Notes under the pieces: generated by a model | Told to the model about the DNA's origin: nothing | What the model saw: the letters and a program-made list of their open reading frames with translations, nothing else | Databases searched by the model: none | Assembly: GCF_001625305.1 (NCBI RefSeq) | Contig: NW_017803987.1 | Coordinates: forward strand, 1,861,734 to 1,925,733 | DNA: 64,000 nucleotides | Direction: 5' to 3' | Source: Branchiostoma belcheri | Taxonomy: Eukaryota; Chordata; Leptocardii; Amphioxiformes; Branchiostomatidae | Shown: positions 1 to 12,105 of the stretch, piece after piece | How the letters are laid out: each line of letters begins with the position of its first letter | How positions within the stretch are numbered: position 1 is the first letter of the stretch | Translations under genes and position numbers: made by a program

Positions 1-118
1 TAATAATTGAGGAAATTCGTGTAAAGTGCATTTCCCGATCGGTGCCAAGGCAGGATTGTAACTCTTGGTTCCGAGCCGAACGCTCTGTCGTTAAGCCACA
101 CGACCCAACAGCCCAACA
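1..118 (-). mobile_element. tRNA-derived SINE, truncated copy 1
   Basis: Matches the tRNA-like head shared with copies at 18333, 33791, 43148 and 48086 (plus-strand text ends in a ccacacgacccaac-like edge). The tail lies left of the window. It is diverged: the B-box region reads as a degraded tRNA T-arm. Confidence 0.7.
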
Positions 119-809
119 GTATTAAAGCAATATTTCTGTACTGAAATGAAAAACTTTAAAACACATGCGGCAGTTTTTGTGCAGTTTTATGGGCGGGCTT
201 GATGGGCCTAATAAACACACAATGGCGTGCTTTACAGTTGGTAGAACTGTAAAACCTACTTTGTATGTATGGAGTGACTGCAGCTGCGTTTGCCTTTAAA
301 GTACTGAAGAGTTCAATCCACGTCCTTAAAGAGATTGTGTATTGACTTTCTTTACGTAACGGATCTTTACAGGTTAATTACAAAGAATAGGCGACGGGCC
401 AAGAGGTTAACCTTGTTGACATTGAACGATCACCATGTCCCACATGGCTTTCGATTTACTTCTAAGTGTCAAATTGATTAAGGGATTGTAAAAGGACAAC
501 CATCCATTTTGATGGCCGCATGTCGTTAACCGTACTTAGCTGGCATGATTTGTCTCTTTAAAGGTTTACTGAATGATGTTTTGCAATGTAGCCTGATGCC
601 CATTCACAGGTTCCATGTCAAGTTTTCACTTTCTTCAACTCAAATACATACAAACACCATTTTTTGCAAACAGCAATGAATGTCGACAACACTCGACAAC
701 ATGGCGGCCCTGCATTACTGACCTGGCTACTGGACACGTGACCCGCTACGTAATCGGTCACGTAATCAACTCTTGAAATTACCTAATTAACTTTCAGTGT
801 GAGATTTAC
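1..809. other. Receptor intron with SINE fragment
   Basis: Apart from the SINE fragment at its left end, I see no exon or ordered structure. It is probably the next intron of the glutamate receptor. Confidence 0.5.
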
Positions 810-863
810 CTCATTCACAACTATCCAGTGATCCGAATGACTGATGACGCCCATCTTCGTCGC
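810..863 (-). CDS. GluD-like receptor exon (ATD, HWxVVNE segment)
   Basis: A 54-bp, phase 0/0 exon encoding ATKMGVISHSDHWIVVNE, with acceptor cctatag|GCG and donor GAG|gtaaat. The sequence matches the GluD segment that ends in HWxFVNE, directly after the previous exon. The next exon is outside the window or was not recognised in bases 1-809. Confidence 0.82.
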
Positions 864-3800
864 CTATAGGTATATGGTAAATTGGATTTAAAATCAAGAA
901 AAATTGATATACTAACTACTACAAACTGATATAACGTTACATGTATACAGGCCAGTGCGATGAAAAGCCATGGATACAAAGCATTAGTATTAAAACTCTT
1001 TATTTTCCCTACTTTCAAGTACTTAACATGAAATAAAACTAGAAAGGTAACATTTGAAAGGCATAAGGTATGATTTGTTTAACTTCGCATATGGTCTGCT
1101 CTGTTAATTCTTACTCAAAACATTCATATATGTGGAGACAGCAGGCTAAATCCTTCCTGTTATGAAATTGCAACATGATATAACCCAATACTAGTTACCA
1201 TGGTAACAAACACAACATTGGTTCAGGTCAGAGGTCACTGTTTGGGGAAGAAGAATAAAGAATCTGAGCAAAAACAATGTTTTCTTTGGGTAAACATAAA
1301 TGTTATTACTCTGTTATGGTTACATTGTTTGCCTTGTCTACAGTGCTTTAGTATGTCTTACCTCTGTAACTAGATCCACGATAACACTCGGGCGGCACAG
1401 GAGCACCACGTTCTTCAGACTGATGTCATTATCTCTCACGTGATCTATGAAAGACCTGATTGGACGAAAGTAGACGGAAGCGAGACGCCTCCAGTTAGAA
1501 TTACTGTTCTGTTTCTCAATAATTACGCAAAAACTGAACAATATAATAATGATATAAGATTTATGACAATTTTTTGTTTCATGTTGTGTTAGGTTCTAAT
1601 ACTGAAATATATAAAATGAGGCTATTCATTCTAAGTCGTGATTTGCACACCATTCTTATCACAGGTTTCTTGCTTTATCATAAATCTAAACGTACCCGCT
1701 GGAGACCTGTACTCTTTGGAAGTTCAGAATCAGAACGTCTAGGGATCCTCTCTGTCCTCTGTCCAGGATGTTCTGTATTCGGTTAAAATCTGGAGAGAAA
1801 AAAGATAACAATGTGATTAAATACAGTTTATAGTAAAGTGGATTCATTCCTAAAACTAACTGACGTCTACAAATGTATCACACCACAGTCGCCCCTCAGT
1901 AAGACATCGCATAGTCACAATGTAGTAAAATTTTAATGTTTTTTCTAGCTTGCAATATCATTTTAGCATATGATAGTTACATATGACTACGCAATGATAT
2001 TGTGTATCAATATTATGTAAAGCTTATAATCAATATTAATATGATGATACTTATATATTCAATTTAAAAAGAACATAATGTAATGAAATTAGTTGTATGC
2101 AGTCATATAGTCTTTACACTCAGTTAAATCTCTTCACTGACTAGAGCTTGTCCCAACTTGGGAGAATAGATGTTGTTCCAGTAAACCTAAACTTAATTCA
2201 GTTCCTAGAAGTTCAGTCTTGACTCAACAAGTTCTTGAAAACCGTATATTTTCCACGTTGCAATCCAGGATTTCAATGAAGATACTAAACATACATGGTT
2301 CCGTGTGTATAAATATGCATGTTTTTTCAGGACATTCTTCACATTGCACTCTTTGTAGGCATATCTCTATTATCATAACTGCAAACTCCTACTGCACCAT
2401 AACAAGTATGACCGTAACAGACCATTGCTACCGCAATAACTACCTCTCAGTATGTAACACGTTAACTGGCCTATGACGCTTAGGGGCATTTTCCCCAAAC
2501 GAATACCATATAATTACCCATCAATCACCCACATGCCATACCCAATACCCCATGTCATATATAACCCTCACCATAGATTTTACAATGGCTTTCAGATCTA
2601 TCGCGGGATCCCATGTGATTTATCTACATGTGATCGACCTTTGGTAAAAGTGGAGGACTAAGAGAAATGTTAGGAGGAGACTTAATAACGAAGGTGTGCA
2701 CTGACTAGATAACAGACATGTCACAGTGGTAGGATACATCCTCTGGACGTTCTGAATCGAAAGTTAGCCATATGTTCGTTTTAAAGCGGTGGTTTTTATT
2801 GACAACACCATTCTAGTTTCCGATGCGTTCAGCCGTGGAGAGAGAGTAGTCCCTAAACGTGCCCTACGGTCCTATCTCTAGCGCGCATCGCTCCTCGTGA
2901 GGGTTGCGGTAATAGAAGTTTTAGATCACGCAGTCCATGGGGGAGGTATCTAGCGGCTGTCCACGAAATTCTGCCTTAAAGGGGCATTGTGTAACATTTT
3001 GGCACCAGGAAATTAAATGCAAATGCTCGTGGCCTATGGGGGGGGGGGTCGGACCGGCAAAAACAGGTCTTCGTAGGTCGAGGGTTGTCTTACGAAAGTG
3101 GTCTGTAGACGAAGTTTGACTGTATTTTAATTGAAAAGCATCTTCGTTTGATTGAAGTTTCAACGTATTTGTGCAATTGTCTCACGCTTCTGACATCTAT
3201 GGTTGGCGCTTAAACAGCCCAGATGAGGCGCACTAGGTGTTTCCAGCTTTTCAACATACTCCTGTAAGATCATATTTTGGCACCTTCACTTTTGAATGTA
3301 ACTTATTTTCAATGAAGTATGGTTGATTCAACTTACTTTATAAAGTAACCAGAAATGTGACTTTTTGTATCACCTTCATGTTACACAAGGCAGCTTTAAC
3401 AACATAAACATTCGAAACCTTCATTCTCTACTTCTGTACTCAATAAGATTTTTTGCAACATTGACACTGTTGCGTGAAAAAAAGAAAGATATTGTGTGCC
3501 GAAAAAATAGTCAAATTGATAAAATCTAGCTTTTAGACACCCCCCCCCCTTTCGCCAAATACCATCAACTTTTAAGCGTGCGGTTGCCGTGATATTTTGA
3601 CCTTGGTGTTCAATGTTGACGTATTTAGTACTCTCTAACAGTGACCCGTAAATTTTGAGGTCGCACTTCCCTAGATACTAAAGTAAGCTAGGATAAGAAC
3701 ACTCTGTTTCAGTATGCAGAACAATCGCTCAACACAGCATTAAGCTCATAGATAGACCTAGGGAAAATGTGTTTCTAATTTTCATCCGGAATGCAAGACG

Positions 3801-6800
3801 TTGGTGTTAGGGAATCTCTCATTTTTGTTAAAAAGAATTTTACTAAATAGATTCAATAGATAGTCTAAAAATGTAAAGATAAAATGCACCAGGCTGTCCC
3901 TGGTACCCGCGTCCCTCCGTTTGCTTTTTGGGAATATTTCACCAGATTTACTGAAAACAAATTCTGAAAATTCTCAATGAATTTGATACAAAGATAAGAT
4001 AATTTCAGAGGGCTTCAATTTAGATGCTAGATCGGAAATTCTATGGCCTTGCGAGAAATGGACCCCGAAAAAGGCTACGATATGCAGGAGTGAACGGGAG
4101 GTTGGGCCATGGTTGGCTGGTGGTTGGCTGCTGGTCGGGAGTAGGTCGGGGCATGGTTAACAGTTAACTCAAATTCAACTCAAACTTAATTCTACGCCAT
4201 TTGTGTGAGCATAGTTTTCTAGTACTGTTTTCTATCGTACAGTATATTTGACTCTGTAAAGTCTTAGCCTTCGAGCATAATTTTGCAATTAAAAACGTAT
4301 TATTTTAAAAGATTTTACAGAAAAATATATCCAGAGGTTTGCTCACGTAAGCTACATGAACCTACTCCTGCCTGTTCTTTCTCCTAGGTCATGTTTAAGA
4401 TTCAGCTCGCGCTCCTCCTTAAGTTCAAGCATGCCTTAGTCCGGGTTAGAATAGAGGGCTGCCAATATACAATTACCGCAGCAGAATTAAGTGTGCTCCG
4501 CCTCGGCTTTCGCACAAAGGCCCTTAACGGCGTTCTGAAGCTCTAGCCGCCACACTTTGTGTTATTGTAATAAAAATTTATGACATAGGATCTTTATCCG
4601 GGCAGGAATTGAACTTGGACATTTGTATGAGAAGGTAGTTTTTCATACTCCAGTCGTGTGTCCGTGTGTGTGGTGTAGGAATGATATGGGCATAATTTAA
4701 AGACAATCGTTGAGTTTGGACATAACACCTTCATTTGTATGGCTGTACCGAGGAGACAAACTTTTACCAAATTATTTGTCCCTTATTGTCATGCATAGCG
4801 CTAGAGTTATATGCATCTCATCTTGAATAAGATTTTTCATCTTTGACTGTCAATTCTTTTAAGAGCCTTTTAATTTTGCAAACCAGAAATCCTATACCAC
4901 ATAATTTGAAAAGGAAATATGATACACGTGAAACAGCCACTTGTACAGTAATTGTAATGAATATAATATCATAATAGACTTCAGGATATACGTTAGACTT
5001 TTCGAATAACTTTTTGCAAATCAATAGTGATCTCCCCCGTGGTTTAGCTAACTGTAAATGGATTTCGTGCCATATTGAATACCGTTCCGAGGTTTCCTCA
5101 AAACAAGTTACGTGTCTTATAATGGAAGGATAACACGGTGTGTGGTTAGAGCGGATGGAGGCATTTATTTATAACTACTCTGCCCTTACGTACGTTATTA
5201 AGCTTGTTGAGTACACTTTTCGGCAACAGACGGCTTTTGAATACAAAAGCCATCTAAGCAATAGGTATATGTTCTCAAAGAACGTTTTACACAAGCCTTG
5301 ATGCTATGTTCTGAATTGGCTGTATGTTCACTGTGGCGTTAATTTTCAACATTTAAGTGAATTGATTGCGGTGAATTAAGACCTGGAAGTCTGATTTGTA
5401 AGGTGTTTAATAGAATCAGAAGGGTGTTTTTGTTTAAACGTCTTTCTTTGTCCGTTGAATAATGCCTATCAAATCTTACTGTTTTCTAGAATTGTTTTAT
5501 GGAGTACACAGTCAACAGTTGGGTTCTAATCACCAGCAACTGGCATTACTGCGCATATGTAGTTTTTGAAACAATATGGCGAGCTACAAAAAAAAGATCA
5601 TAATTATAACTTACGAGACAAAATGTCAAGTCTAATTTTCCCAAGAAAGCATTGGTTTGTATAAGCATAGGAGGCATATAACTGTTAGTTCCTATATGAC
5701 ACATAGTTGTATAATTAGGTTCATGGATCCCGAAATGCGCAATGTGGGTAGTATGCCAAATTTAGGTATCTTTTTAAATGTCTCAAGCCTTTCAACTTTG
5801 AGATATTACCCACAATGCACCGCGACGCACATGCGCAGTTGGGACCATGAGCCCACTCATAGCAGCGTTCTTGGTGTGCAATTTTCTATGTAAGTGAAGC
5901 TTCACAAACCTCCTTGATCATCGTAAAAGAAGACAACTTTCCTCCACTTCAGTTGCGCGATCAAGTCTGATAGGGCAGAGTCTATCTCTCTTCCGTGGGG
6001 AGACGTGCTGAGGGCAAACCTTTGGGCGGAAATGACGTCACAACGTTCATCCGGGACATGAATGTGAGGGACGTGGAAGGCTGCGCAGACGGACTGTAAA
6101 GAAAGAGCGTTGACGCATGACGTCACACTGATGACAGCGACGGGATCACCCGCCAATAGATTACAACCTGAAACAAGAAATGGAAGTCAACGTTTCTGTG
6201 TGTTCTTTCCACTAAAAGAAACTTATGGATGGCATAAGCGCGCGCATTAATTTTCGCCTGAAATTTTGTGCCCTTTGACAGTGGTACATATGGTCAACCT
6301 GCCAAAAATGGGCATGTTTGTTACCATGTCGGAACGTAGATGACAGATAGATATGAAGAGAGGAGTCAAGACAAGGCTCTGATTTAATGTTTTGTTTTTC
6401 CCTTGTTGCAATGATGTATTCTTATATGTTTTTTATGTGATGGTGGTTGTGTATATGTGATGTTCACACTACATTAAAACCATTTGTACAATGATTAAAT
6501 ACTTTTATTTTTCAAAGTTTATTCAATGAGAAATGGTTATAGTAGGTAGTAATCTTAGCACAATATATAGGTATCATCTATTGTTTTATGATGTCCTATT
6601 AAAAATACAGAATTCTTGTTTTTCTGGCCCACCTTCTGCCGTTACTTGCTGTGGCACTGAGAATGAACGTGTGCATCGTATGCAAGCTCACAATGTTCAT
6701 TATTCATAGCAAGAAGAAAACACACCTCTATTAAAAGAGGTTAACGTTTTATAAGATCTATCTACAATTCTCTCTATCAGTCTTTCATACAAACCTTCTT

Positions 6801-6986
6801 TTGTTGCAGAGAAGGTGTCCTGACTCGTAAGATAGAGGAAGTCGTATTTTACACGGACTGTGGGGAGGATGTTCTTGTCAGAGTTGATCTTTTCCACCGC
6901 CAACCGCAAGGCGTTCTCTTCTTCCGAGTTCTTCTCTTCAAACACTGCACCTTTGAAAAGTACGAGACATTTTGGCAAAGGCATGG
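810..6986 (-). CDS. Delta-like ionotropic glutamate receptor, amino-terminal domain (partial gene)
   Basis: Five exons join in frame: 6986-6795, 6167-5910, 1789-1696, 1503-1362 and 863-810. Together they encode about 229 residues of a periplasmic-binding-protein-like amino-terminal (ATD) domain. Seen in order: GAVFEEKNSEEENALRLAVE (strand 1/helix 1), a helix ending ATKEGCNLLAGDPVAVI, then ALSLQSVCAAFHVPHIHV, then LIAQLKWRKVVFFYDDQG, then RSFIDHVRDNDISLKNVVLL and SHSDHWIVVNE. These follow the known order of GluD/kainate ATDs and look closest to GluD (for example HWxxVNE). The splice phases 1,1,2,0,0 are mutually consistent, which supports the chain. The gene runs on past base 1: the rest of the ATD, the ligand-binding domain and the channel are missing here, as is the signal-peptide exon. 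Family membership (AKDF group, delta or phi) is secure; the exact subclass is inference. Confidence 0.9.
1041..1305. mobile_element. 250-bp intronic repeat family, copy 1
   Basis: Shares its layout and most bases with 46365-46625, 53080-53338 and 58577-58836: starts near aaaggtaacattt, contains tcgcatatggtctgctctgt and ttcttactcaaa, ends near cttygggtaaacata. The ends carry inverted ggtaaac-type motifs. No coding capacity, so it is a non-autonomous element, in a glutamate-receptor intron. Confidence 0.75.
1362..1503 (-). CDS. GluD-like receptor exon (ATD, second lobe)
   Basis: Acceptor gaaacagaacag|T, donor GAG|gtaaga. Encodes NSNWRRLASVYFRPIRSFID, HVRDNDISLKNVVLLCRPSV and IVDLVTE. The phase 2 start matches the exon at 1696-1789; an alternative acceptor 5 bases upstream would break the frame. 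Confidence 0.87.
1696..1789 (-). CDS. GluD-like receptor exon (ATD, short linking exon)
   Basis: A 94-bp exon found by following splice phase: acceptor tttctctccag|AT, donor AGCGG|gtacgt. It encodes FNRIQNILDRGQRGSLDVLI and a few further residues. It links VVFFYDDQG to NSNWRRLASVYF in frame (phase 1 to phase 2) and matches the helix after the FYD motif in GluD proteins. Confidence 0.85.
1790..5909. other. 4.1-kb receptor intron
   Basis: Intron between the two ATD exons. It carries a MITE at 2976-3398 and a diverged repeat with alternating ggttgg and actcaaattcaac motifs at about 4095-4200. Open frames here are short and antisense or repeat-derived; I see no other exon. Confidence 0.6.
2976..3398. 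mobile_element. MITE with taaagsngcattrtgtaaca-type ends
   Basis: Left end taaaggggcattgtgtaaca; right end is the inverted form (tgttacacaaggcagcttta). Related fragments lie at 42860-43083 and 63184-63320, both ending in an aatgttacat(a/c)atgca-type terminus. About 420 bp, no coding capacity. Confidence 0.65.
5910..6167 (-). CDS. GluD-like receptor exon (ATD core)
   Basis: Phase 1 in, phase 1 out; acceptor ttgtttcag|GT, donor GGAG|gtttgt. Encodes CNLLAGDPVAVISVTS, the helix ALSLQSVCAAFHVPHIHV, LSTSPHGREIDSALSDLIAQ and LKWRKVVFFYDDQG. This is the most diagnostic exon: the W-(R/Q)-K-x-V-x-F-Y-D segment is typical of the GluD/kainate ATD. Confidence 0.92.
6220..6640. mobile_element. MITE fragment, ATGGATGRCAT family copy 1
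   Basis: Closely related in sequence and order to the middle of the element at 32123-32608: shared blocks include ccaaaaatgggca, ggaacgtagatgacagataga and agacaaggctctgat. The terminal repeats are degraded. Lies in a glutamate-receptor intron. Confidence 0.65.
6795..6986 (-). CDS. GluD-like receptor exon (first ATD strand and helix)
   Basis: Encodes MPLPKCLVLFKGAVFEEKNS onward to DTFSATKE plus one base (phase 1). Donor is G|gtttgt. I chose the acceptor in a pyrimidine-rich tract ending tgctcag at 6987. A second acceptor, AAAG|GT, at 6950 gives the same phase and would drop the first 12 residues. No signal peptide is present, so at least one upstream exon is missing. Confidence 0.85.
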
Positions 6987-9900
6987 CTGAGCAAAACAAG
7001 GTACAAAAGTTTGGAAACTTTGTTAAGAAAGTTTCCCACTATAAAAACGGGCTTTGCTAATGGTGATGAATGCCGCATATGTCTGAATACGGTTGCTTTA
7101 GGCGAAACACTTTACCTGTATTTTCTGTATTAATCCCTATTGCTAAATCTCAAATTTTGTGAACTGAGCCCTGCATATGTTAATTTAGTTGTTATTTTTT
7201 TAGCTATTACGTGATTATGTCCAAGGTAAGTCTGAGAATAGTTACGTAAACAACAGCAATGCATGTCAGGTAAGTTTCCTAAGGCATCGGATGTCAAACG
7301 CAACTACTACCATTCTTAACTGATATTTACATCCATTGTAAAAACGACGACGTATCATGCATTGTGTGAGGGATTTCGACTTAAGTGTTTTAAGAGCAGG
7401 TGTGTTTAGGTTAACCCTTAATGGCCTCTATAAATCCTGCTCCATGATTAAACTTCTCTCGCGGTGAAAAACTGCCCTCACGTGTCTCATGATTTGTCAC
7501 ATAATGTTACTAATGACATAGACTGGACTTAAATCACCGGGGCAGGGGAACCATTCGGTATTTAACCTCAGCACCCGCCTATTCACAACGACACATTCGA
7601 GAATAAACAGTAATCCTTTAATTGCAAACCCTTAAACATGCACTTAAATTATGAAACAAAGTGCTGTATCTTCATGTGTTAACTTTGAGGCCCTAAACTG
7701 TTCAAAAAGGACATTTACTACTTTATGAAGTATCTATTACTTCGGAGGAACCCATTCTATTATCTTCATTCAATCTCACAAGATCTTTGGACAATCTAAA
7801 TGCCAAGATAATTTCTATGTCATCTGTACGTTAGAATGTTGTTTTTTTTTAAGGAACAAAAAAAATCCCAACCAGTTGAATTTTCAAATGACACAGGCTT
7901 CTTGCTATAGACACTGTACATCATGTTGATTGCAAGTATTAGAAAGCGTTAACTGTGCATTTATGCTTGCGTCGTCTTCGTTAAAATAGATTAAAACTCA
8001 TGACGTACTGCCCAGCTTTAGCATTACCTTCATACATTCGCTTCCCGTTGGAATAAATTGATCCCCATTTAATATAATGCGCCTGCGGGGTCAGTTAATT
8101 TGGGACACCGAGGCGGGCATCCTTCAGGGTCACCCACTAAAGACTTTAAGATTGTCCCAAGGCGCTACCAGCAAATCTATGCCAAATAGAGCGGTGCTTA
8201 TTCATATTCCACTTGAGACTAAAGCAAAGCCCCTCTCACACATTCAGAACCATTCCCTGACCACTGAACAACCAAGGTTGGCTGAAGTTCTGGAGCGGTC
8301 TTACCAGATTAAGGCCACGACAACTTTCAACACGAATTGAGTCGAATTTGAGTTAAATTTGAGTCCAAATTGTCTAGCAACCTCGCCCGACCACCGACCA
8401 ACCATGGCTGAACCTGCCGTCCACCGTCCCAACCTACTCCAAACCATGGTTGGGAGGAGTTCGGCCATGTCCAGGAGGCCATCTTCAGCTATGTGTGACA
8501 GAAGCTTTAAAGGCAAAGTATTGTGCAACTGGGTCATGGCAATTCGAACATTTTAACATACATAACTAAGACGAAACTGGCGAAACTGAAGTTACTTCCA
8601 TCTACCTCACTGCCATCTATAAATATATCACATCGTGTATCTGAGATAAGCCAGGTAAATGTTACTCCAATCTATAAATGGTCATGTCACTAATGATCCC
8701 ATGCACCCATTGAACTATAGATCCTCACTGTGTGAGCAATACACAGACTTACTAGGACTGGTAAACGATGTTCAAAGCTGTGATTGATTCACTAAAGGCT
8801 TATCTTAGTTTTCCACACTCCGATACGCCTTACCGCTGGGTTAAAACACTTTGGGTATTTTCTGACCTTCTTTTCCTTGAACTTAAAAGAAGCGTTGACG
8901 CGCTTCGCGCCAGGAGACAGTTAATGTTTTACTGACGATAAGCTTGTCTGAGTGTCTTCTTTTGTTGAACAGTCTGGCTTAGTAGTAGAAATATCTTTCT
9001 ATGAGCAAGGTGAACATGTCATTCCATGTCTCAAAACTGTTAATATTTTAGTATTCAGTATATTTCAAGGGGGATATCTTAATCAAGCTGTTAACACTTA
9101 CCGTAGGGCCACTAAAATTTCAGATGTCAATAATATTAGAATGGAAGTGTAATTAAACATAAAAACCTAAAAATGTTAATGTTTAAACCAAAATTACTGA
9201 CTTTTCCAAAAACTGCCTGTCAGAAACCCGTTGCCATAGCAACACAAAAATTCATTTTACTTATCTTATCAAAATGAAATTGTTGCCAGATACATTTTAG
9301 GAAAAGTCTCCAAATTTGGTGGTTCTAGCGCAAGCCGTTCAGGCACTAAAGATGATGAAAATTGGCAATGGGCTTCAAAAGCCCCCCTCCCGTCTGAACT
9401 GGTGTTGATCAAAAGTATAAAACTTCATCATAGAATGTACCAACACATGACAATTTTGGCTAACGTTATAATATACTTACTTGCAGGATATATAAATTAT
9501 TACTTGTTACATCATGAAAAATAAATATGAAAAATCAGTCAGAAAGTATTTACCTATACGCACTTCCTCGACCACAGCTGATATTCCTTTCAACGGAAAT
9601 GACGTCATCACCATGCAAAATATGGTAATCCGTGGGACCAAGGACGCCGATGCCATTGTTGATGACAAGAAACCATTTGCCTCTCTAGTCATCATCGATT
9701 AAGATGCATCAAACCTAAAAGGAAAAGATGGAGACAAGTAAGTAAATCTGGCAGATTGAGAATACAAAGATACCAATGCCTATGAAAAAATCTTATGTTT
9801 CCTGTTTCAGTCCTGAAAGAATTAGGGTCGGTGTGAAATATGTATTTATGTAAATATTTCTATTGAAACATTAATAATGTTTTGCTACGTTAATTGGATG

Positions 9901-10539
9901 TAATTATAAAAAAATGTTATCCTTCCTTTAATCAATGCAAATCATTTATATGGTATACAGTTGTGCCTATATAATGAACATATATATATATATTATTAAT
10001 TACATTCAGTTAGATAATTACAATAAGTAGAAGTCCTTTGCTACCCGTCTTTCTACACTTTAGGTGCGGTGAGCAAAAGGGTTTCGAAAGGCCTTCAGAG
10101 CAGATTCTATTTGATGGTATCGACACCACAGTCTGGTGACCTTTCAAAGGTTTTGCTCCTATAATGACGTCGAACCACCTTTCTTTGGAGACGCAGCCTC
10201 CTTGATTGTGATCTTTAGTTTGGATTAGAATGCGGAGAGGTATTCTCTCTACCTACTTAAAGGAAAGGGCACCGTTACGTCGAACGCGCTAAGAATGACT
10301 AAAAGGTAATAAGTAGTGAATTAAAGGGAACCCATCACCCCCTTGGTTGTACTGAGTAAAGTCATTACCACCCACGCTTGAACTAATTAAAAGCATAGAA
10401 GGGTACGGTTAGTTTGATAATCACGGGGTGCATTTCCACAGATTCGATTGTAGAAAGAAACGGCATAAAGTTTTCTATACGGCAGAACTTTCCACCAATA
10501 GATGAAGTTCTGTATCAATAACCAAGATGATGTATACAA

Positions 10540-10890
10540 TACTCGAGTAAACGTAATGCGTTGCATGGAATACGCTATGAGCTATGCGTTGATAAATATC
10601 TTTAATAAAGATCTGCAATAGGAGAAATTATACTGATGTAACTAGTGATGAAAAGCATTTTAAAGGTGACATTGTATCGTTAGAACGCAAATGATGTGTA
10701 GATTAATATTGTATCACTAGCATGTACAACCAAGGTGCAAACATAGTTATGAATGTAATGCGCTGCATTATACATACGATAGATATCTACAATAAGGAAC
10801 ACTAACAAAGGACATTTGTACTGATGCAAGTGATAAAGAGCATACTCAAAACAGCGTCTGATAGTCGGAACGTACCAAGACAAAGCCCTT
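10540..10890. repeat. Diverged tandem duplication
   Basis: Two diverged blocks each contain gtaatgcgytgcat, an atatct-aataa stretch and a tgatgaaaagcat or tgataaagagcat motif, about 190 bases apart. No coding role seen. Confidence 0.5.
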
Positions 10891-12026
10891 TGAGCATATT
10901 TATTATGCCATTACAAGTCGGAACGACGCTTTTGATTGCCAATTGCTTTCAGATCACAAGAAACATGACGTCAATGTATCAACTCAAGGCAAAGGCAATA
11001 CCTCTGGTCCAGTGTGTAATTACCTGTTATGTAAGAGCCGTGCGCGAGTAAGCAAGCACCAAGTTATAATGTAGTCACCGTATGTCCAGTCACGAATGCA
11101 ATGAAGGTCTTGCGAGGTGATTTAGTTTGAACGAAGTGCTGGCCATAAAATATCCCCCAGATTACTTGGTTTAAGGTCACAGCCTATTGCAGCACCGTAG
11201 GAAAACGCCAGGAAACCATTTTTAAACTTAACCTTCTCTTACACAACCTTTACTCACCTACTATGGTAAAAATCATTAAGATCCATTAACAACTTCTGGA
11301 GTCATGCTGTTGACATGCATACATACCACAGCCAATCAATGACACAATCAAAAGAATATTTTTATACTAACATTCTTAAACTCTTAAAGAAGAAACTTTT
11401 ATTCAATAAATTGGGTTCATGCGAGGATGCAAGTCGTTTTTATTATTTCTATGGACCATTGTTGGATTGTGTCAGAATTAAGTCTCGCTGCGATCGTTAT
11501 TGGAGTCCCGCTGTGAAAATCCATGGAAATTAAACCTACAATCTGATCACAGTATGCTTATTAGTCAACAATTACCGCATTGGGAAGGTCAGGGTCAACT
11601 TGGCATGTAACCGGAAGACATACAAGCACCCCACTGGAACAAGGATTATTTAAATGTTGCAACTTTGGCAGAATAGCGGATGAATTGCCATTTTGTAATA
11701 GAATGTGCATTATATGCCAAAGAGAGAAACGAACTGTATAGATTTGTATAAAACCTATTTCATACACTTATGTACAGTAGACGTATTTTTAATGCAACTT
11801 GGCAGACTTTCCATCTGTTCTTTTATCCGTACTATGACCAAAACGGGGGGGGGGGTGAAAATATCTCATGATGGTTAGTGTTTTTTCTATCTCTTAACTG
11901 GAACGAAACCTGAGTGTGTTCGGGGGTCAAACCTGATTCAAATTTAACTCAAATGTGAATAGAAAGATAGTTGTAGCCTATCTGACCAAATTGCTCCCCA
12001 ACTTCAACTAACCATGTTTGTCTGTC

Positions 12027-12105
12027 TGTTTGGTTGGTTGGTTGGTTGGTTGGTTAGTTGACTGGATGGTTGGTTGGTTGGTTGGTTGGTTAGTTGGTTG
12101 GTTGA
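12027..12105. repeat. (TTGG)n microsatellite
   Basis: Nearly pure ggtt repeats, followed at 12155-12172 by the inverted ccaa run. It sits inside a repeat whose other copies carry only a few ggttgg units, so the array probably expanded from the element. Confidence 0.85.
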
